Source: Sphingobacterium nematocida
Lineage (GTDB): Bacteria > Bacteroidota > Bacteroidia > Sphingobacteriales > Sphingobacteriaceae
Length of the DNA stretch: 64,000 nucleotides
Direction: 5' to 3'
NCBI RefSeq assembly: GCF_900168125.1
Contig: NZ_FUZF01000021.1
Coordinates: forward strand, 36,215-100,214
In this document: one piece after another, positions 35,808 through 45,848 of the stretch
Layout of the letters: each line of letters begins with the position of its first letter
Numbering within the stretch: position 1 is the stretch's first letter
Translations under genes and position numbers: made by a program
The notes under the pieces: generated by a model
The model's input: only the letters and a program-made list of their open reading frames with translations
The model's database searches: none
What the model was told of the DNA's origin: nothing

Positions 35808-35830
35808 ACTTTTTACTTTTTACTTTTTAC
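35808..35830. repeat. Tandem heptamer repeat upstream of the phosphopantetheinyl transferase gene
   Basis: ACTTTTT is present three times in a row (35808-35828), then AC. It ends 17 bp before the ATG at 35847, so copy-number change could alter promoter or leader spacing. Confidence 0.7.
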
Positions 35831-35846
35831 TTTTTACATTTGGAGT

Positions 35847-36485
35847 ATGGCTTTAGTATACCTCAGAGAGCTGGACAGCAGCACTAAATTCGCAATATGG
35901 AAGATTGAAGAATCTGCAGATGAGCTATTGAGCAAATTGCAATTGGATGAGGAAGAGCAAAATCGCTTACAAAATCTAAGCAAGGGCAAAAGAACCCTGC
36001 ATTGGCTGGCCACTCGTGTCTTGCTACGTTACCTCCTGCAGACCGATGAATTCATATATTGTCCTTCCGACAAAAACGGCAAACCGTATCTACCACACTA
36101 CCCTTATAAGATCTCGCTCACGCATTCTTTTGACTACGCTGGCGTAATGTTAAGCACAAAGGGCGAATGCGGCATGGATCTCGAAATTGTAAAAGATAAG
36201 GTATTACGTATCAAAGAGAAATTTCTAAAGCCACAAGAGTTATCTTTTATCCAATCCGAAAACGACATTCTACAATTGTATGCCTGTTGGTGCGCCAAAG
36301 AAGCTGTTTATAAATTACAAGGCAACAAAGGAGTATCTTTCTTACAAGACATGACCATTCGGCCTTTTAACTACGAAGCACAAGGTGTTATGACGCTCGA
36401 TCTGGCCAAAGACGGAGAAGAGACTTCTTATCAAGTTTACTACGAGCAATTTCAAGATTATATGTTAGGATACGCCGTGGGCTAA
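35847..36485 (+). CDS. 4'-phosphopantetheinyl transferase (Sfp/EntD superfamily)
   Basis: A 212-residue protein with the superfamily motifs: LSLTHSFDYAG-like segment (KISLTHSFDYAGVML), GMDLEIV (Mg-binding Asp and Glu) and LYACWCAKEAVYKLQGNKG (the WxxKEAxxK motif). It transfers phosphopantetheine from CoA to carrier proteins. The size fits the Sfp group, and no acyl-carrier or NRPS gene is nearby, so its partner is unknown. It is convergent with the permease gene ending at 36489. Confidence 0.9.
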   Translation: MALVYLRELDSSTKFAIWKIEESADELLSKLQLDEEEQNRLQNLSKGKRTLHWLATRVLLRYLLQTDEFIYCPSDKNGKPYLPHYPYKISLTHSFDYAGVMLSTKGECGMDLEIVKDKVLRIKEKFLKPQELSFIQSENDILQLYACWCAKEAVYKLQGNKGVSFLQDMTIRPFNYEAQGVMTLDLAKDGEETSYQVYYEQFQDYMLGYAVG

Positions 36486-36488
36486 CGA

Positions 36489-37538
36489 TTATTCTAACCT
36501 TTCCTCCAACATCTGCTTTTGAAGAGAGAGTCGCTTATTCGCCTTGTATATCTTCACGGCGATTAAGAAATACGCCAGCAGTAACGGCCCATATACCAGT
36601 CCCATAATTCCGAAAAGAGGAATACCAATAATAACACCAACGATAGTAATAATAGGATGTATATCGCCAACCTTTTTGGCGATAATCAAACGCAAGACGT
36701 TATCGATATTAATGACGAGCCCAAATCCCCATACTAAAAGTCCCACTCCTTGCCAAGTAGCACCTTGAGAAAATAGAATAACTGCAGCCGGCACAAAAAT
36801 TAGAGGAGGCCCCAATAAAGGAATAAAAGACAGAATGGCACAGATAACGCCCCAGAATAAACCATCCTTAACACCAAAAATATAAAAACCGATGGCCAAA
36901 CAAATCCCTTGAACGATAGCAATAAAAGTTTGTCCGATGATGTTAGAATAAGTAATATTTTTCAACTCTTCTCCAAAAACTGTCGCATTGGCATCATCAA
37001 AAGGCAAGTAATGTATAATACTACTTTCAAACCCTTTATAATTCACGAACAGGAAGTAAAGCAAGAAGTACATTACCGAAATCTCAAGAAAAGCATTTGC
37101 AGCCCCCCCTAAAACCGCGGTTAGCATTCCTCCAAAATAGGCCGCACTAGCTTCAATCTGTTCTTTAAGAAAATCAGGTTTCCCTAGCTTATCCCCCGCA
37201 AAGCTATTTATCGCATTGATGATATCGTTAATCCAGGCAGGATTTTTCTGCAGCTCAATTGCCTTATTAACCAGCATAGTCCCAATCCCAACAAATGGTA
37301 AAACTATAATGAAAATCGAAAGAATAATAACGACTACAGAGGATAAGGACTTTGGCCACCTCAATCGTTCAATCAAAAAGATATTCAGATTACGAAACAA
37401 GGTGTACATTACCATGGTCCCTAAAATAGCACCAAAAATACCTTTCATGGCATAAAGAATAACAGCCCCGAGGACAAGGATAATTATTAAAATGATAATA
37501 TTCCTTTCCTTCTGCGAAAAAACGTCTTTACCAATCAT
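36489..37538 (-). CDS. AI-2E-family (PF01594) membrane transporter
   Basis: A 349-residue protein with about eight membrane helices in the AI-2E order: an N-terminal helix pair (NIIILIIILVLGAVILYAMKGIFGAILG), FRNLNIFLIERLRWPKSLSSVVVII, a long soluble loop (about residues 80-140), and the C-terminal motif ILSFIPLLGPPLIFVPAAVIL and IIGIPLFGIMGLVYGPLLLA. Members include the E. coli TqsA and Na+/H+ antiporters of the UPF0118 group, so the transported substrate is open. It is 41 bp downstream of the hydratase gene and probably co-transcribed. Confidence 0.9.
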   Translation of the reverse strand: MIGKDVFSQKERNIIILIIILVLGAVILYAMKGIFGAILGTMVMYTLFRNLNIFLIERLRWPKSLSSVVVIILSIFIIVLPFVGIGTMLVNKAIELQKNPAWINDIINAINSFAGDKLGKPDFLKEQIEASAAYFGGMLTAVLGGAANAFLEISVMYFLLYFLFVNYKGFESSIIHYLPFDDANATVFGEELKNITYSNIIGQTFIAIVQGICLAIGFYIFGVKDGLFWGVICAILSFIPLLGPPLIFVPAAVILFSQGATWQGVGLLVWGFGLVINIDNVLRLIIAKKVGDIHPIITIVGVIIGIPLFGIMGLVYGPLLLAYFLIAVKIYKANKRLSLQKQMLEERLE

Positions 37539-37579
37539 AAACCAACCATTAAATACAACTACAAGAAGACTCTATTCAT

Positions 37580-38356
37580 TTAAAAATTTGGCTTTCTTTT
37601 CTCCAAAAAAGCTCGAATCCCTTCCTTCGCCTCATCCGTATCAAAACAAGCACCAAAAAGAGCCATCTCTTTCTGAAAACCTTCCCTCGGGTCTAAAACA
37701 CCCGTATTGACAGCCTTTATGGTTGCCGCAATTGCTTTAGGCGATCGTAAATAAATCCGCTCCAGCAATGTATAACACTTCCCTAATAGCTCATCCCCCT
37801 CCACAACATAATTTACTAAGCCATAGGCCAAAGCTTCCTCAGCGTTCACCATATCACCCGTCATAATCATTTCAAAAGCTCTCCCCTTTCCCACCAATTG
37901 AGGTAACCGTTGTGTCCCCCCATATCCAGGGATTAATCCCAAAGACACCTCTGGCAAACCCAACTTTGCAGTCGAACTCGCAATACGCATATGAGCAGCA
38001 AGTGCCAATTCAAGCCCACCCCCCAATGCAAAACCATTGATTGCCGCTATAACTGGTTTTGGATAAGCTTCAATTTTATCCATTACGTTTCGTTGCCCCT
38101 CTATTGCGAGAAGTTCTGCAGAGGCTCCATCCATACCCTCAAACTCCAAGATATCAGCCCCCGCGATAAAAGACTTATTTCCTGCGCCCGTTAAGACGAT
38201 TCCCCGTACGGTCACGTCTTCAGCCAACATATCTAAAACAGCACTCAACTCAGCCAACGTCTCTTTATTAAGCGCATTCAACTTTGCCTCTCTGTTTATC
38301 TTAACAACTGCAGTCTTTCCCTCTCTTTCCACTAAAATTGTATGGTATGCCGTCAT
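37580..38356 (-). CDS. Enoyl-CoA hydratase/isomerase (crotonase family)
   Basis: A 258-residue crotonase-fold protein. The oxyanion-hole loops are SFIAGADILEF and INGFALGGGLELALAAHMRIAS; the two catalytic Glu positions appear in GGGLELAL and in LPEVSLGLIPGYGGTQRLPQLVGK. It hydrates 2-enoyl-CoA in fatty acid breakdown or a related pathway. The ATG sits 4 bp after the stop of the DUF5686 gene, and the permease gene follows, so the three form a leftward operon. The acyl chain preference is not visible. Confidence 0.92.
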   Translation of the reverse strand: MTAYHTILVEREGKTAVVKINREAKLNALNKETLAELSAVLDMLAEDVTVRGIVLTGAGNKSFIAGADILEFEGMDGASAELLAIEGQRNVMDKIEAYPKPVIAAINGFALGGGLELALAAHMRIASSTAKLGLPEVSLGLIPGYGGTQRLPQLVGKGRAFEMIMTGDMVNAEEALAYGLVNYVVEGDELLGKCYTLLERIYLRSPKAIAATIKAVNTGVLDPREGFQKEMALFGACFDTDEAKEGIRAFLEKRKPNF

Positions 38357-38360
38357 AGCT

Positions 38361-40889
38361 CTAAAAATTAAAGTTTAATGATAGTTTAAATCGTTCGTTA
38401 GTTATATTCGGATGATATCGGTAGTTAAAACGATAAAAATACTGTACCCGGAATATACTTAGAATATTATCAAGTCCTACGTATCCCTCCCAATAAGGGC
38501 TTTTTTGAAGTGCATGAGTTACGGTATATCCCTCTTTATGAGTATCAAAGTACACCACCTTATCACTGATACTTGGGTTATTGTTCGCTGATAACCGTCC
38601 ATAAAACATACGCCCGCCAAAGATCTCCCTGAATCTCAGCTTTTTGATCAAGGGCAATTTATTTAAAAGAAAGCCATTCAATTCGTGATCATAGGAAAGT
38701 TTCAAAAACTGGTCTGCCACAAACTCCATTGAGTTTGTCATTTCATACGATATCGTATGCCGATCTTTCATCTCCTGTATGTTCGGCATTTCTAATAGCG
38801 GGTAAGGTAAAGTACCCCAAATCTTTCCGGCAGTAAACGTAATATCAGCAAACCCGAGCTGATTCATAAAAAAACGTTTGGAAGCAGAGAAACGTAAGGC
38901 ATCATAATTATAAGCACCGCCAAAAAAGCCATCAAGCCCCTTGTTATACTGCAGACTAAACACGGGCTGGCTTTCTATAATTGTGCGCCGTTGCAAATTT
39001 CTATAGTAAAATTTCTCGAAGGGGGCCCATCTCAAGGTAAACTGTACATCGTTCGTATTAATATTTGCCAGAGATTTCGTGCTATCTGCGGTTAACACAA
39101 ACCGTAAATCACCAATAGCTGTTCGCTTTTGATGCGTAAAGGTGCTTGATAAGCTAAAATGATTTCCAAACTCGACAACATGTCCAAACCTATAAGCTTC
39201 GGTATCCAACCACTTTGTCGGCTTATTCGACCTAAAGCTTCTAAAAAAACTATCGCCTTTTAGATAACCGATGGCTTTTCCTGGTTCAAATATATCACGC
39301 TGTACGGATCCCTCTAAATAGTGTGCTGGAAAAGTAGCAACAGATTTGCCATTTAACGCAATAGCCGTACGCAAATAATATTTAAACTGTTCATCCTGGA
39401 ACCCATAAGCCATATACCCTTCCAAATAAACCTTCTCCGAAAATTTCGCTGTAGTTCGCCCTCCAAATCGAATCCTATCGCCCTCCATTTCATTGCGATG
39501 ATACAAATATTCCAACGGACCAAGCTCAAATTTCCCTACCGGATAATAACCCTGCGCTACCAGATAGCCGGCAGCCAATAGTGTTTTGAAAGATTTAAGA
39601 TCATTTAAACTATCTATATTCGCATAGGTCCGAGCTTCGTACGTACTCAACGGCACAGGCCGTTGCCCATCCAGCCCCGATCCTGAGTCCAACCGTAATT
39701 CAACCGGAGCCCCCGAAAATGTATTCTCTGCTGCTACGTGGTGCGTATCATAACGATAATGAACACTAGACCGCTCTCCAAATACAGCATCAACCTTACC
39801 TCTACCAAATACAACAAACACATTCGAACTATCCTGCAGCATGACTCCCTCTGTGTTTTTAAAATACGAAAGATCAACTTTAAAAGAATTAACCCAACTG
39901 ATATTTGTCTTCTCGTCGATTTCCAGCGATGCCCGCTTTACAGCGTAACGAGCGTCCAGGGACACAACAAGTGATCCTTTAAAAAGCAGATCACTTTTAT
40001 TCCGAGGTTCAAATCGGAGGACAGCAAAAATTTCCTTTTCCGTACGGAGTGTGTCTGTGATATAATATTTGTAATACAACTTCGCATTGTCTGCAATAGG
40101 GCTAAGGAAAAGCTTATTGATAAAAAATATACTCTCGTCATAAATATCCACCGGTTGAAACAAGTAGTTAAGATAAGAGCTTACATTTGGGTTGTTGACA
40201 TAACGCGGGTCAAATTCCGTTTTGTGTTGTGCGCGGATGATTTTTTTAGTTCGCGTAGGCCGTTGTCGGATATAATTATCGGAGAGGTCCTCTTGCAAAT
40301 ACAAGGTCAGTAATTCATGTCCCGGAAGTGACGTCGTATCGACATCTTTGAAAAAGAAACTCATGTCCCCCATTTTGGTCTTGAATCCATTTTGAGGGTC
40401 CACCATACCAAATTTTATTTTATCATACTGTTGGAAGTATAGACTATCTTTATGCGTAAGCTGGTTTCTACGTTTATTACGAATCACCAAGTCAATGAGC
40501 TCTGTTGCCGGGTTATTGTTCTTATACTTGCCCCTTTTGACGATCTCGACAGTCTCAATGAGATGGTCTTCCTTCTCAAGATATATCAGCAGTGTACTAT
40601 CTTTTCCAGTGACAAGAACATTTTTCTTCTTGTAGCCCATAGCAGACACCACAATTTCTAGAATTGTCGAGTCCAGTTTCATGTAAAAACTCCCACTGCT
40701 GTTTGTAGAACTCCCCTCTGGATATTCCAGACACTGTATAGTAGCACCCACAATTGGACGCTTACTTATTGCGTCTCTGACTCCCCCCCTTAAAGAGGTT
40801 TGGGCCAAAGTCGGAACAATCGACAATAGCACAACAATAAAAATCGCAACATGCCTACTCAATAGCACTACCAATCTTCTCATAATCAA
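38361..40889 (-). CDS. DUF5686-type outer-membrane protein with carboxypeptidase-like regulatory domain
   Basis: An 842-residue protein with a signal peptide ending PTLAQ, a CarboxypepD_reg-like beta-sandwich (about residues 30-112, LRGGVRDAISKRPIVGATIQC), then a long region matching DUF5686 (NPATELIDLVIRNKRRNQ; YYKYYITDTLRTEKEIFAVLRFEPRNK) and a C-terminal barrel with aromatic-ended strands closing FRVQYFYRFNYRYHPNITNERFKLSLNFNF. Such proteins are common in Bacteroidota outer membranes and their function is not known. Starts at 40889 and 40883 are both possible. It is 4 bp upstream of the hydratase gene. Confidence 0.85.
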   Translation of the reverse strand: MIMRRLVVLLSRHVAIFIVVLLSIVPTLAQTSLRGGVRDAISKRPIVGATIQCLEYPEGSSTNSSGSFYMKLDSTILEIVVSAMGYKKKNVLVTGKDSTLLIYLEKEDHLIETVEIVKRGKYKNNNPATELIDLVIRNKRRNQLTHKDSLYFQQYDKIKFGMVDPQNGFKTKMGDMSFFFKDVDTTSLPGHELLTLYLQEDLSDNYIRQRPTRTKKIIRAQHKTEFDPRYVNNPNVSSYLNYLFQPVDIYDESIFFINKLFLSPIADNAKLYYKYYITDTLRTEKEIFAVLRFEPRNKSDLLFKGSLVVSLDARYAVKRASLEIDEKTNISWVNSFKVDLSYFKNTEGVMLQDSSNVFVVFGRGKVDAVFGERSSVHYRYDTHHVAAENTFSGAPVELRLDSGSGLDGQRPVPLSTYEARTYANIDSLNDLKSFKTLLAAGYLVAQGYYPVGKFELGPLEYLYHRNEMEGDRIRFGGRTTAKFSEKVYLEGYMAYGFQDEQFKYYLRTAIALNGKSVATFPAHYLEGSVQRDIFEPGKAIGYLKGDSFFRSFRSNKPTKWLDTEAYRFGHVVEFGNHFSLSSTFTHQKRTAIGDLRFVLTADSTKSLANINTNDVQFTLRWAPFEKFYYRNLQRRTIIESQPVFSLQYNKGLDGFFGGAYNYDALRFSASKRFFMNQLGFADITFTAGKIWGTLPYPLLEMPNIQEMKDRHTISYEMTNSMEFVADQFLKLSYDHELNGFLLNKLPLIKKLRFREIFGGRMFYGRLSANNNPSISDKVVYFDTHKEGYTVTHALQKSPYWEGYVGLDNILSIFRVQYFYRFNYRYHPNITNERFKLSLNFNF

Positions 40890-40987
40890 CTATGGTCCTT
40901 TATAAAGATACAACTTGTGACCAAAGTTCAAAACACATAGGCACAAAAAATAGGTAAGTCTGTGGCGCTTGCCCCTTAAAAAGACAA

Positions 40988-41009
40988 AAAGCCCTTACAA
41001 AAGGGCTTT
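40988..41009 (-). terminator. Intrinsic terminator of the nuo operon
   Basis: AAAGCCCTT (40988-40996) pairs with AAGGGCTTT (41001-41009); on the minus strand the stem is followed by TTTTTGTCTTTTT. It is 22 bp beyond the nuoN stop. Confidence 0.85.
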
Positions 41010-41030
41010 CATCATGAATTTATAAAACAA

Positions 41031-42416
41031 TTATAACAATCTAATAATACAATCTGGATAAAGGCCAATCAACAGCGTAAACACCACTGCCGTAGCTAGG
41101 ACAACTTTAAAACTCCACGGAAGCACGACAGCCTCCCCCTCATCTTCAGCCGTTTTGAAATATAGGTGCACAACAACACGCAAATAGTAGTACACACCAA
41201 TTGCCGCATTTACCACTGCTAAAAGCAACAAGATGATATGATAATCCTGCATCACTGTACTGAACATCATAAACTTCCCAATAAAACCTGCAGTCAACGG
41301 AATTCCGGCCAAAGACAACATCGCTACCGTGATTACAAAAGCAAGGAAGGGATTCGTTTTTCCAAGACCGTTAAAAGCCATAAACTGATCAGACCCTTTG
41401 GCACGCTTAACCAAAATAAGCCCCGCGAAGGCTGCTACAGAAGATAATGAATATGCAATCGCATACGTAAAAATACTAGAAGAAGATGTCGCCCCCAACG
41501 CTACGATAGCAAACAACATGTATCCTGCATGTGAAATACTGGAATAAGCCAACATCCGCTTGAAGCTAGTTTGCATCATCGCGGTAATATTACCGATAAA
41601 CAATGTGATGATAATAACAACTAGAAGCACCGGCGTCCAAAAATCGTGCAACGGCACAAACACGTAACTAAACAAACGTAAAAACCCTGCAAAAGAAGCT
41701 ACCTTGACCACTGTACTCATATAGGAAGTAATCAATATTGGCGCACCATCATATACATCAGGGGTCCAAAAGTGAAATGGAGCAGCCCCTACTTTAAAAC
41801 AAAGCCCGATCAATAGAAGCAAAACACCGCCATAAAAATAAGGGGAAATATGCTGCGGATTGTCAATCAGATACTGTCTTACGCCAGTAATATCAAACGT
41901 TCCTGTAGCTCCGTACAACAAAGTTATTCCAAACAAAAGAAAACCTGTGGAAAAAGCTCCCATAAGGAAATATTTCAAAGAAGCCTCATTCGACGCAAAG
42001 TCCGTTCTCCGTATACCAACCAAAATGTATAGCGCTACAGACATCACTTCGATACCAATAAATAGCATAGCAAAGTTATGATATGCACACACCATCAGTG
42101 CCCCAGTAAGGGAGAAAAGAATCAAACAATAGTATTCAGCGACGTTATTACTAATAGCACTGAAATAAGCCCTGGATAATAGGATTACTAATCCTGTAGT
42201 GACAATACACAATATGGAAAAAGCAAGAGCAAAGTTGTCAAAAACCACCATTCCATTATATATTGGTTGAGCATCCCCCCCCCATAAAGCTACCTCAAAC
42301 CCCAATGCTATCAGCAAGCCTATAAGTGATACAGGTAACAACGCTGACTTTGCCTTGAATAGCCCTAAATACAATACTAAAATTCCTAATAACGAAAGCG
42401 TAATAATCGCGGCCAT
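41031..42416 (-). CDS. nuoN: NADH-quinone oxidoreductase subunit N
   Basis: A 461-residue antiporter-like membrane subunit of complex I, with about 14 helices. It shows VMSVALYILVGIRRTDFASNEASLKYFLMGAFSTGFLLFG (conserved Glu/Lys pair), APFHFWTPDVYDGAPILITSYMSTVVKVA and KRMLAYSSISHAGYMLFAIVAL. It forms one of three proton channels of the membrane arm. It is last in the operon, 23 bp after nuoM, before the terminator. Confidence 0.95.
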   Translation of the reverse strand: MAAIITLSLLGILVLYLGLFKAKSALLPVSLIGLLIALGFEVALWGGDAQPIYNGMVVFDNFALAFSILCIVTTGLVILLSRAYFSAISNNVAEYYCLILFSLTGALMVCAYHNFAMLFIGIEVMSVALYILVGIRRTDFASNEASLKYFLMGAFSTGFLLFGITLLYGATGTFDITGVRQYLIDNPQHISPYFYGGVLLLLIGLCFKVGAAPFHFWTPDVYDGAPILITSYMSTVVKVASFAGFLRLFSYVFVPLHDFWTPVLLVVIIITLFIGNITAMMQTSFKRMLAYSSISHAGYMLFAIVALGATSSSSIFTYAIAYSLSSVAAFAGLILVKRAKGSDQFMAFNGLGKTNPFLAFVITVAMLSLAGIPLTAGFIGKFMMFSTVMQDYHIILLLLAVVNAAIGVYYYLRVVVHLYFKTAEDEGEAVVLPWSFKVVLATAVVFTLLIGLYPDCIIRLL

Positions 42417-42439
42417 AATCTATTAACTTATATCTTGCT

Positions 42440-43885
42440 TTAAAATTTAACTTGTTGTAAGAGTTTCATTACCGATCCCTCTGACAAATGCAATAGGCCA
42501 TTTGGAAACACGCCTAAATACAACACCCCTATTGCCACAATGAACAATACAACTACCTCATGCCCTTTTATATCCACAATCGCAGCATGTTCCTCCAAAC
42601 GTCCACCTAACATTGTACGTTGAAATAAACGCAGCATATATACTGCACCCAGAATTAATGTGAGACCTCCAAAAACAGCATAAAGTAGCCCCACACCATA
42701 AACACCCTTAAGCAGTAAAAACTCTCCGATAAAGCCATTTGTAAGCGGCAAACCCACCGCCCCCATGAGGATAATCAAAAAGAATATAGCCAGTTTGGGC
42801 ATACGTTCTGCGAGTCCCCCCAGCTCCTTAAGGCTACGGGTACCAGTACGGTCTGCAATAATATCCAAAACAAAAAACAAACCAATAACACTGATACCGT
42901 GATTAACCATTTGCATCAATGCCCCCTGAAGCCCTTCCTGATTCCAAGCGAAAATACCTGCTCCAATCAATCCTACGTGTGCGATCGAGGAATAAGCGAT
43001 AAGGCGTTTTGTATCCTTCTGCTTAAACGCAATAAGAGAAGCATAAACAACACCGATAATACAAAGGATTAAAGCCATCTGACCATAAGCCGCTACGCCC
43101 AGTGGGGCGAGTGGAATTAACCAACGAATCAAACCAAAAGTTCCCATCTTCAACATGATACCTGCCAGAAGCATCGTTCCTGCCGTCGGGGCGTTGGTAT
43201 ACGTATCCGGTTGCCAGGTATGAAAAGGAAATATAGGAATCTTAACAGCAAACGCTATAAAGAAAGCCCAAAAAATCCACCGCTGCGTACCATCCTGTAG
43301 CGAGAGTGCGGTAAATGATGTCCATTCAAAATCTTTCGTAGGAGTCTGCTGATAAAGATAAATAATCGCGATCAACATCAGTAAAGATCCAAAAAACGTA
43401 TAAATAAAGAACTTTAGATTTACACGAATGCGGTCGCCTTCACCCCAAAGCGCACATATAAAATAAATTGGGATCAGAGCGACCTCCCATCCTACGTAGA
43501 AAGAGAAGGCGTCCAAAGCAACGAAAACCAAGAGGAGGCCCGTCTGCATAAAGGATACTAAGGCATAAAAATTACCTTTAAAGCTTTTACCAAAAGTAGA
43601 AAGCACAATCAACGGAATCAATCCATTCGTCAACAGGACCAACGGCAAACTGATACCATCCAATCCAATATGAAATCTTATCCCGAGACTCTTAATCCAA
43701 TCAAAGGATTGTTCAAATTGAATACTCGCATCAGGAACAAATTGACATAAAAAAGGAACAGTCAATGCCAACTGTAGCACAGACAAGCCCAAAGCAAACC
43801 CCTTGGCAGAAGACGAAGACTTCACAAATGCTAAAACTATAGCACTTACAAGAGGGAGTAACAGCAGTATAAATAGGTTATTCAT
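42440..43885 (-). CDS. nuoM: NADH-quinone oxidoreductase subunit M
   Basis: A 481-residue antiporter-like subunit with FYVGWEVALIPIYFICALWG (conserved membrane Glu), KIPIFPFHTWQPDTYTNAPTAGTMLLAGIMLKMGTFGLIRW and KRLIAYSSIAHVGLIGAGIFAW. These are the usual proton-channel Lys, His and Glu elements of the NuoM/ND4 family. It lies between nuoL and nuoN with a 22-bp gap upstream. Confidence 0.96.
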   Translation of the reverse strand: MNNLFILLLLPLVSAIVLAFVKSSSSAKGFALGLSVLQLALTVPFLCQFVPDASIQFEQSFDWIKSLGIRFHIGLDGISLPLVLLTNGLIPLIVLSTFGKSFKGNFYALVSFMQTGLLLVFVALDAFSFYVGWEVALIPIYFICALWGEGDRIRVNLKFFIYTFFGSLLMLIAIIYLYQQTPTKDFEWTSFTALSLQDGTQRWIFWAFFIAFAVKIPIFPFHTWQPDTYTNAPTAGTMLLAGIMLKMGTFGLIRWLIPLAPLGVAAYGQMALILCIIGVVYASLIAFKQKDTKRLIAYSSIAHVGLIGAGIFAWNQEGLQGALMQMVNHGISVIGLFFVLDIIADRTGTRSLKELGGLAERMPKLAIFFLIILMGAVGLPLTNGFIGEFLLLKGVYGVGLLYAVFGGLTLILGAVYMLRLFQRTMLGGRLEEHAAIVDIKGHEVVVLFIVAIGVLYLGVFPNGLLHLSEGSVMKLLQQVKF

Positions 43886-43907
43886 GGATTACTTCGATTA
43901 CAAATAG

Positions 43908-45827
43908 CTATACATTCAAAAAACCGTACAAAAGGATAGCAATAACCCCAATGACCATCATAAAGATATAAAAACCAACGTGTCCGGTCTGTAGCTGTCG
44001 GATTCCACGTCCCGAAGACATAAAAAAGGAACCTAAGCCATTCACAAAACCATCTATTCCAGCTCTGTCGATCACGTTGTACAAAAATTTAGAAAGCGCG
44101 TTTAATGGACGGACGAATACAAGATCGTACAGCTCATCCACATAAAGTTTATTATAGGAAAGCTTATACAACAATCCTTGTTCTTGACCATCAGCACCAG
44201 GTATATTCCGCTTCTTCACGTAAGTTGAGTATGCGACAACTGCCATGATCAACGCAGCCACAGCTGATGCTCCCATCAACATATATTCTGTATTATGATC
44301 AATATGAACGGCCTCTATCCGACTGTTACTATAAGCGAATATCGGATCTAGGAAATTCGCCAACCAATTACTTCCACCCAAAGCTTCGGGCACATTCAAT
44401 AGCCCTCCCCCTGCAGCCAATATGGCGAGTATAACCAAGGGAAACAACATCGTAACCGGCGATTCATGCAAATGACTTTTTTGATTCTCTGTTCCTCTAA
44501 ATTCTCCAAAAAACGTCAGATACAACAGCCGGAACATATAAAAGGCTGTTAATAATGCACCTAAAAACCCAAGTCCCCATAACAGTGGGCTGGAAAGAAA
44601 AGCATGCGCTAAAATCTCATCTTTAGAGAAAAACCCTGATAAAGGAGGTATTCCAGAAATAGCAATCGTCCCTATCAACATTGTCAAATACGTCACTGGC
44701 AAACTCTTTTTAAGCCCTCCCATATGTCGCATATCCTGTTCATCACTCATCGCATGGATTACCGAACCTGCACCCAAGAAAAGTAGAGCCTTAAAAAAAG
44801 CATGCGTAAGGACGTGGAAAAAAGCCCCTGTAAAGGCTCCAACGCCAAGCCCCAAAAACATATAACCCAATTGTGAAACTGTGGAATAGGCCAAGACCTT
44901 CTTAATATCATTCTGCGTGATGGCTATAAAAGCAGCTACCAATGCCGTACATACACCTATGCCTGCGATAATCTGCATCGTGACCGGCGACAAGGTAAAC
45001 AAGATATTCGAGCGAACGATCATATAAATACCCGCTGTAACCATTGTGGCAGCATGTATCAATGCCGAAACCGGAGTCGGTCCTGCCATCGCATCGGGCA
45101 ACCAGGTAAATAGAGGAATCTGCGCGGACTTTCCTGTAGCCGCCACAAACAACAATAGCGTAATCAACAGAAGAGTCGCGTCACCTATAGGAAAAGTAGA
45201 CGCTTGTTTAAATACAACATCAAATTCCAATGATCCAAATGTCGCGATAATAGCAAAAACAGCGATTAGAAAACCAAGATCTCCTATTCTGTTCATCACA
45301 AAGGCTTTTTTTGCGGCAGAAGCATAGGAGGAGTTTTTGTACCAGAACCCAATTAATAAATACGAGCATAGGCCGACCCCTTCCCATCCGATAAACATAA
45401 TAAAATAGTTAGATCCTAACACTAACAACAGCATAAAGAAGATAAACAGGTTCAGGTAAGCAAAAAATTTACCATATCCTGCATCGTGATTCATATATCC
45501 GATCGAATACAAATGAATTAAAAATCCTATTCCCGTAACAATAAGCAACATCAATGCGCTCAAAGGATCTACCAAGAAAGAGAAACTGATATCCAAATTA
45601 CCTACCCGAATCCAGTCGAATAAATGGTATGCAAACGCAGATTCTTGCCCGGCATTCCGAGCAGCTAACACCTCGCCAAATACAAGACAGCTCAACACAA
45701 AAGATACCAGTACCACAGCACTACCGAGCGTACCGATGACGCTTTTAGGAAGAATATTTCGTCCTATTCCATTGACTACAAATCCAATCAGGGGTAGTAA
45801 AGGTATCAACCAAATTAGTTCGATCAT
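43908..45827 (-). CDS. nuoL: NADH-quinone oxidoreductase subunit L
   Basis: A 639-residue subunit, the largest antiporter-like one. It contains FIGWEGVGLCSYLLIGFWYKNSSYASAAKKAFVMNRIGDLGF, AQIPLFTWLPDAMAGPTPVSALIHAATMVTAGIYMIVRS and LAYSTVSQLGYMFLGLGVG, plus the C-terminal extension with a lateral helix and final membrane helix. In complex I the long NuoL helix braces the membrane arm. Gene order K-L-M-N is standard. Confidence 0.97.
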   Translation of the reverse strand: MIELIWLIPLLPLIGFVVNGIGRNILPKSVIGTLGSAVVLVSFVLSCLVFGEVLAARNAGQESAFAYHLFDWIRVGNLDISFSFLVDPLSALMLLIVTGIGFLIHLYSIGYMNHDAGYGKFFAYLNLFIFFMLLLVLGSNYFIMFIGWEGVGLCSYLLIGFWYKNSSYASAAKKAFVMNRIGDLGFLIAVFAIIATFGSLEFDVVFKQASTFPIGDATLLLITLLLFVAATGKSAQIPLFTWLPDAMAGPTPVSALIHAATMVTAGIYMIVRSNILFTLSPVTMQIIAGIGVCTALVAAFIAITQNDIKKVLAYSTVSQLGYMFLGLGVGAFTGAFFHVLTHAFFKALLFLGAGSVIHAMSDEQDMRHMGGLKKSLPVTYLTMLIGTIAISGIPPLSGFFSKDEILAHAFLSSPLLWGLGFLGALLTAFYMFRLLYLTFFGEFRGTENQKSHLHESPVTMLFPLVILAILAAGGGLLNVPEALGGSNWLANFLDPIFAYSNSRIEAVHIDHNTEYMLMGASAVAALIMAVVAYSTYVKKRNIPGADGQEQGLLYKLSYNKLYVDELYDLVFVRPLNALSKFLYNVIDRAGIDGFVNGLGSFFMSSGRGIRQLQTGHVGFYIFMMVIGVIAILLYGFLNV

Positions 45828-45848
45828 ATAGCTAGTTCTACTTAATTT

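Noticed and set aside
35808..35830. Short tandem repeat considered as a CRISPR-like array
   Set aside because: A seven-base unit without spacers is a microsatellite, and no cas genes are present.
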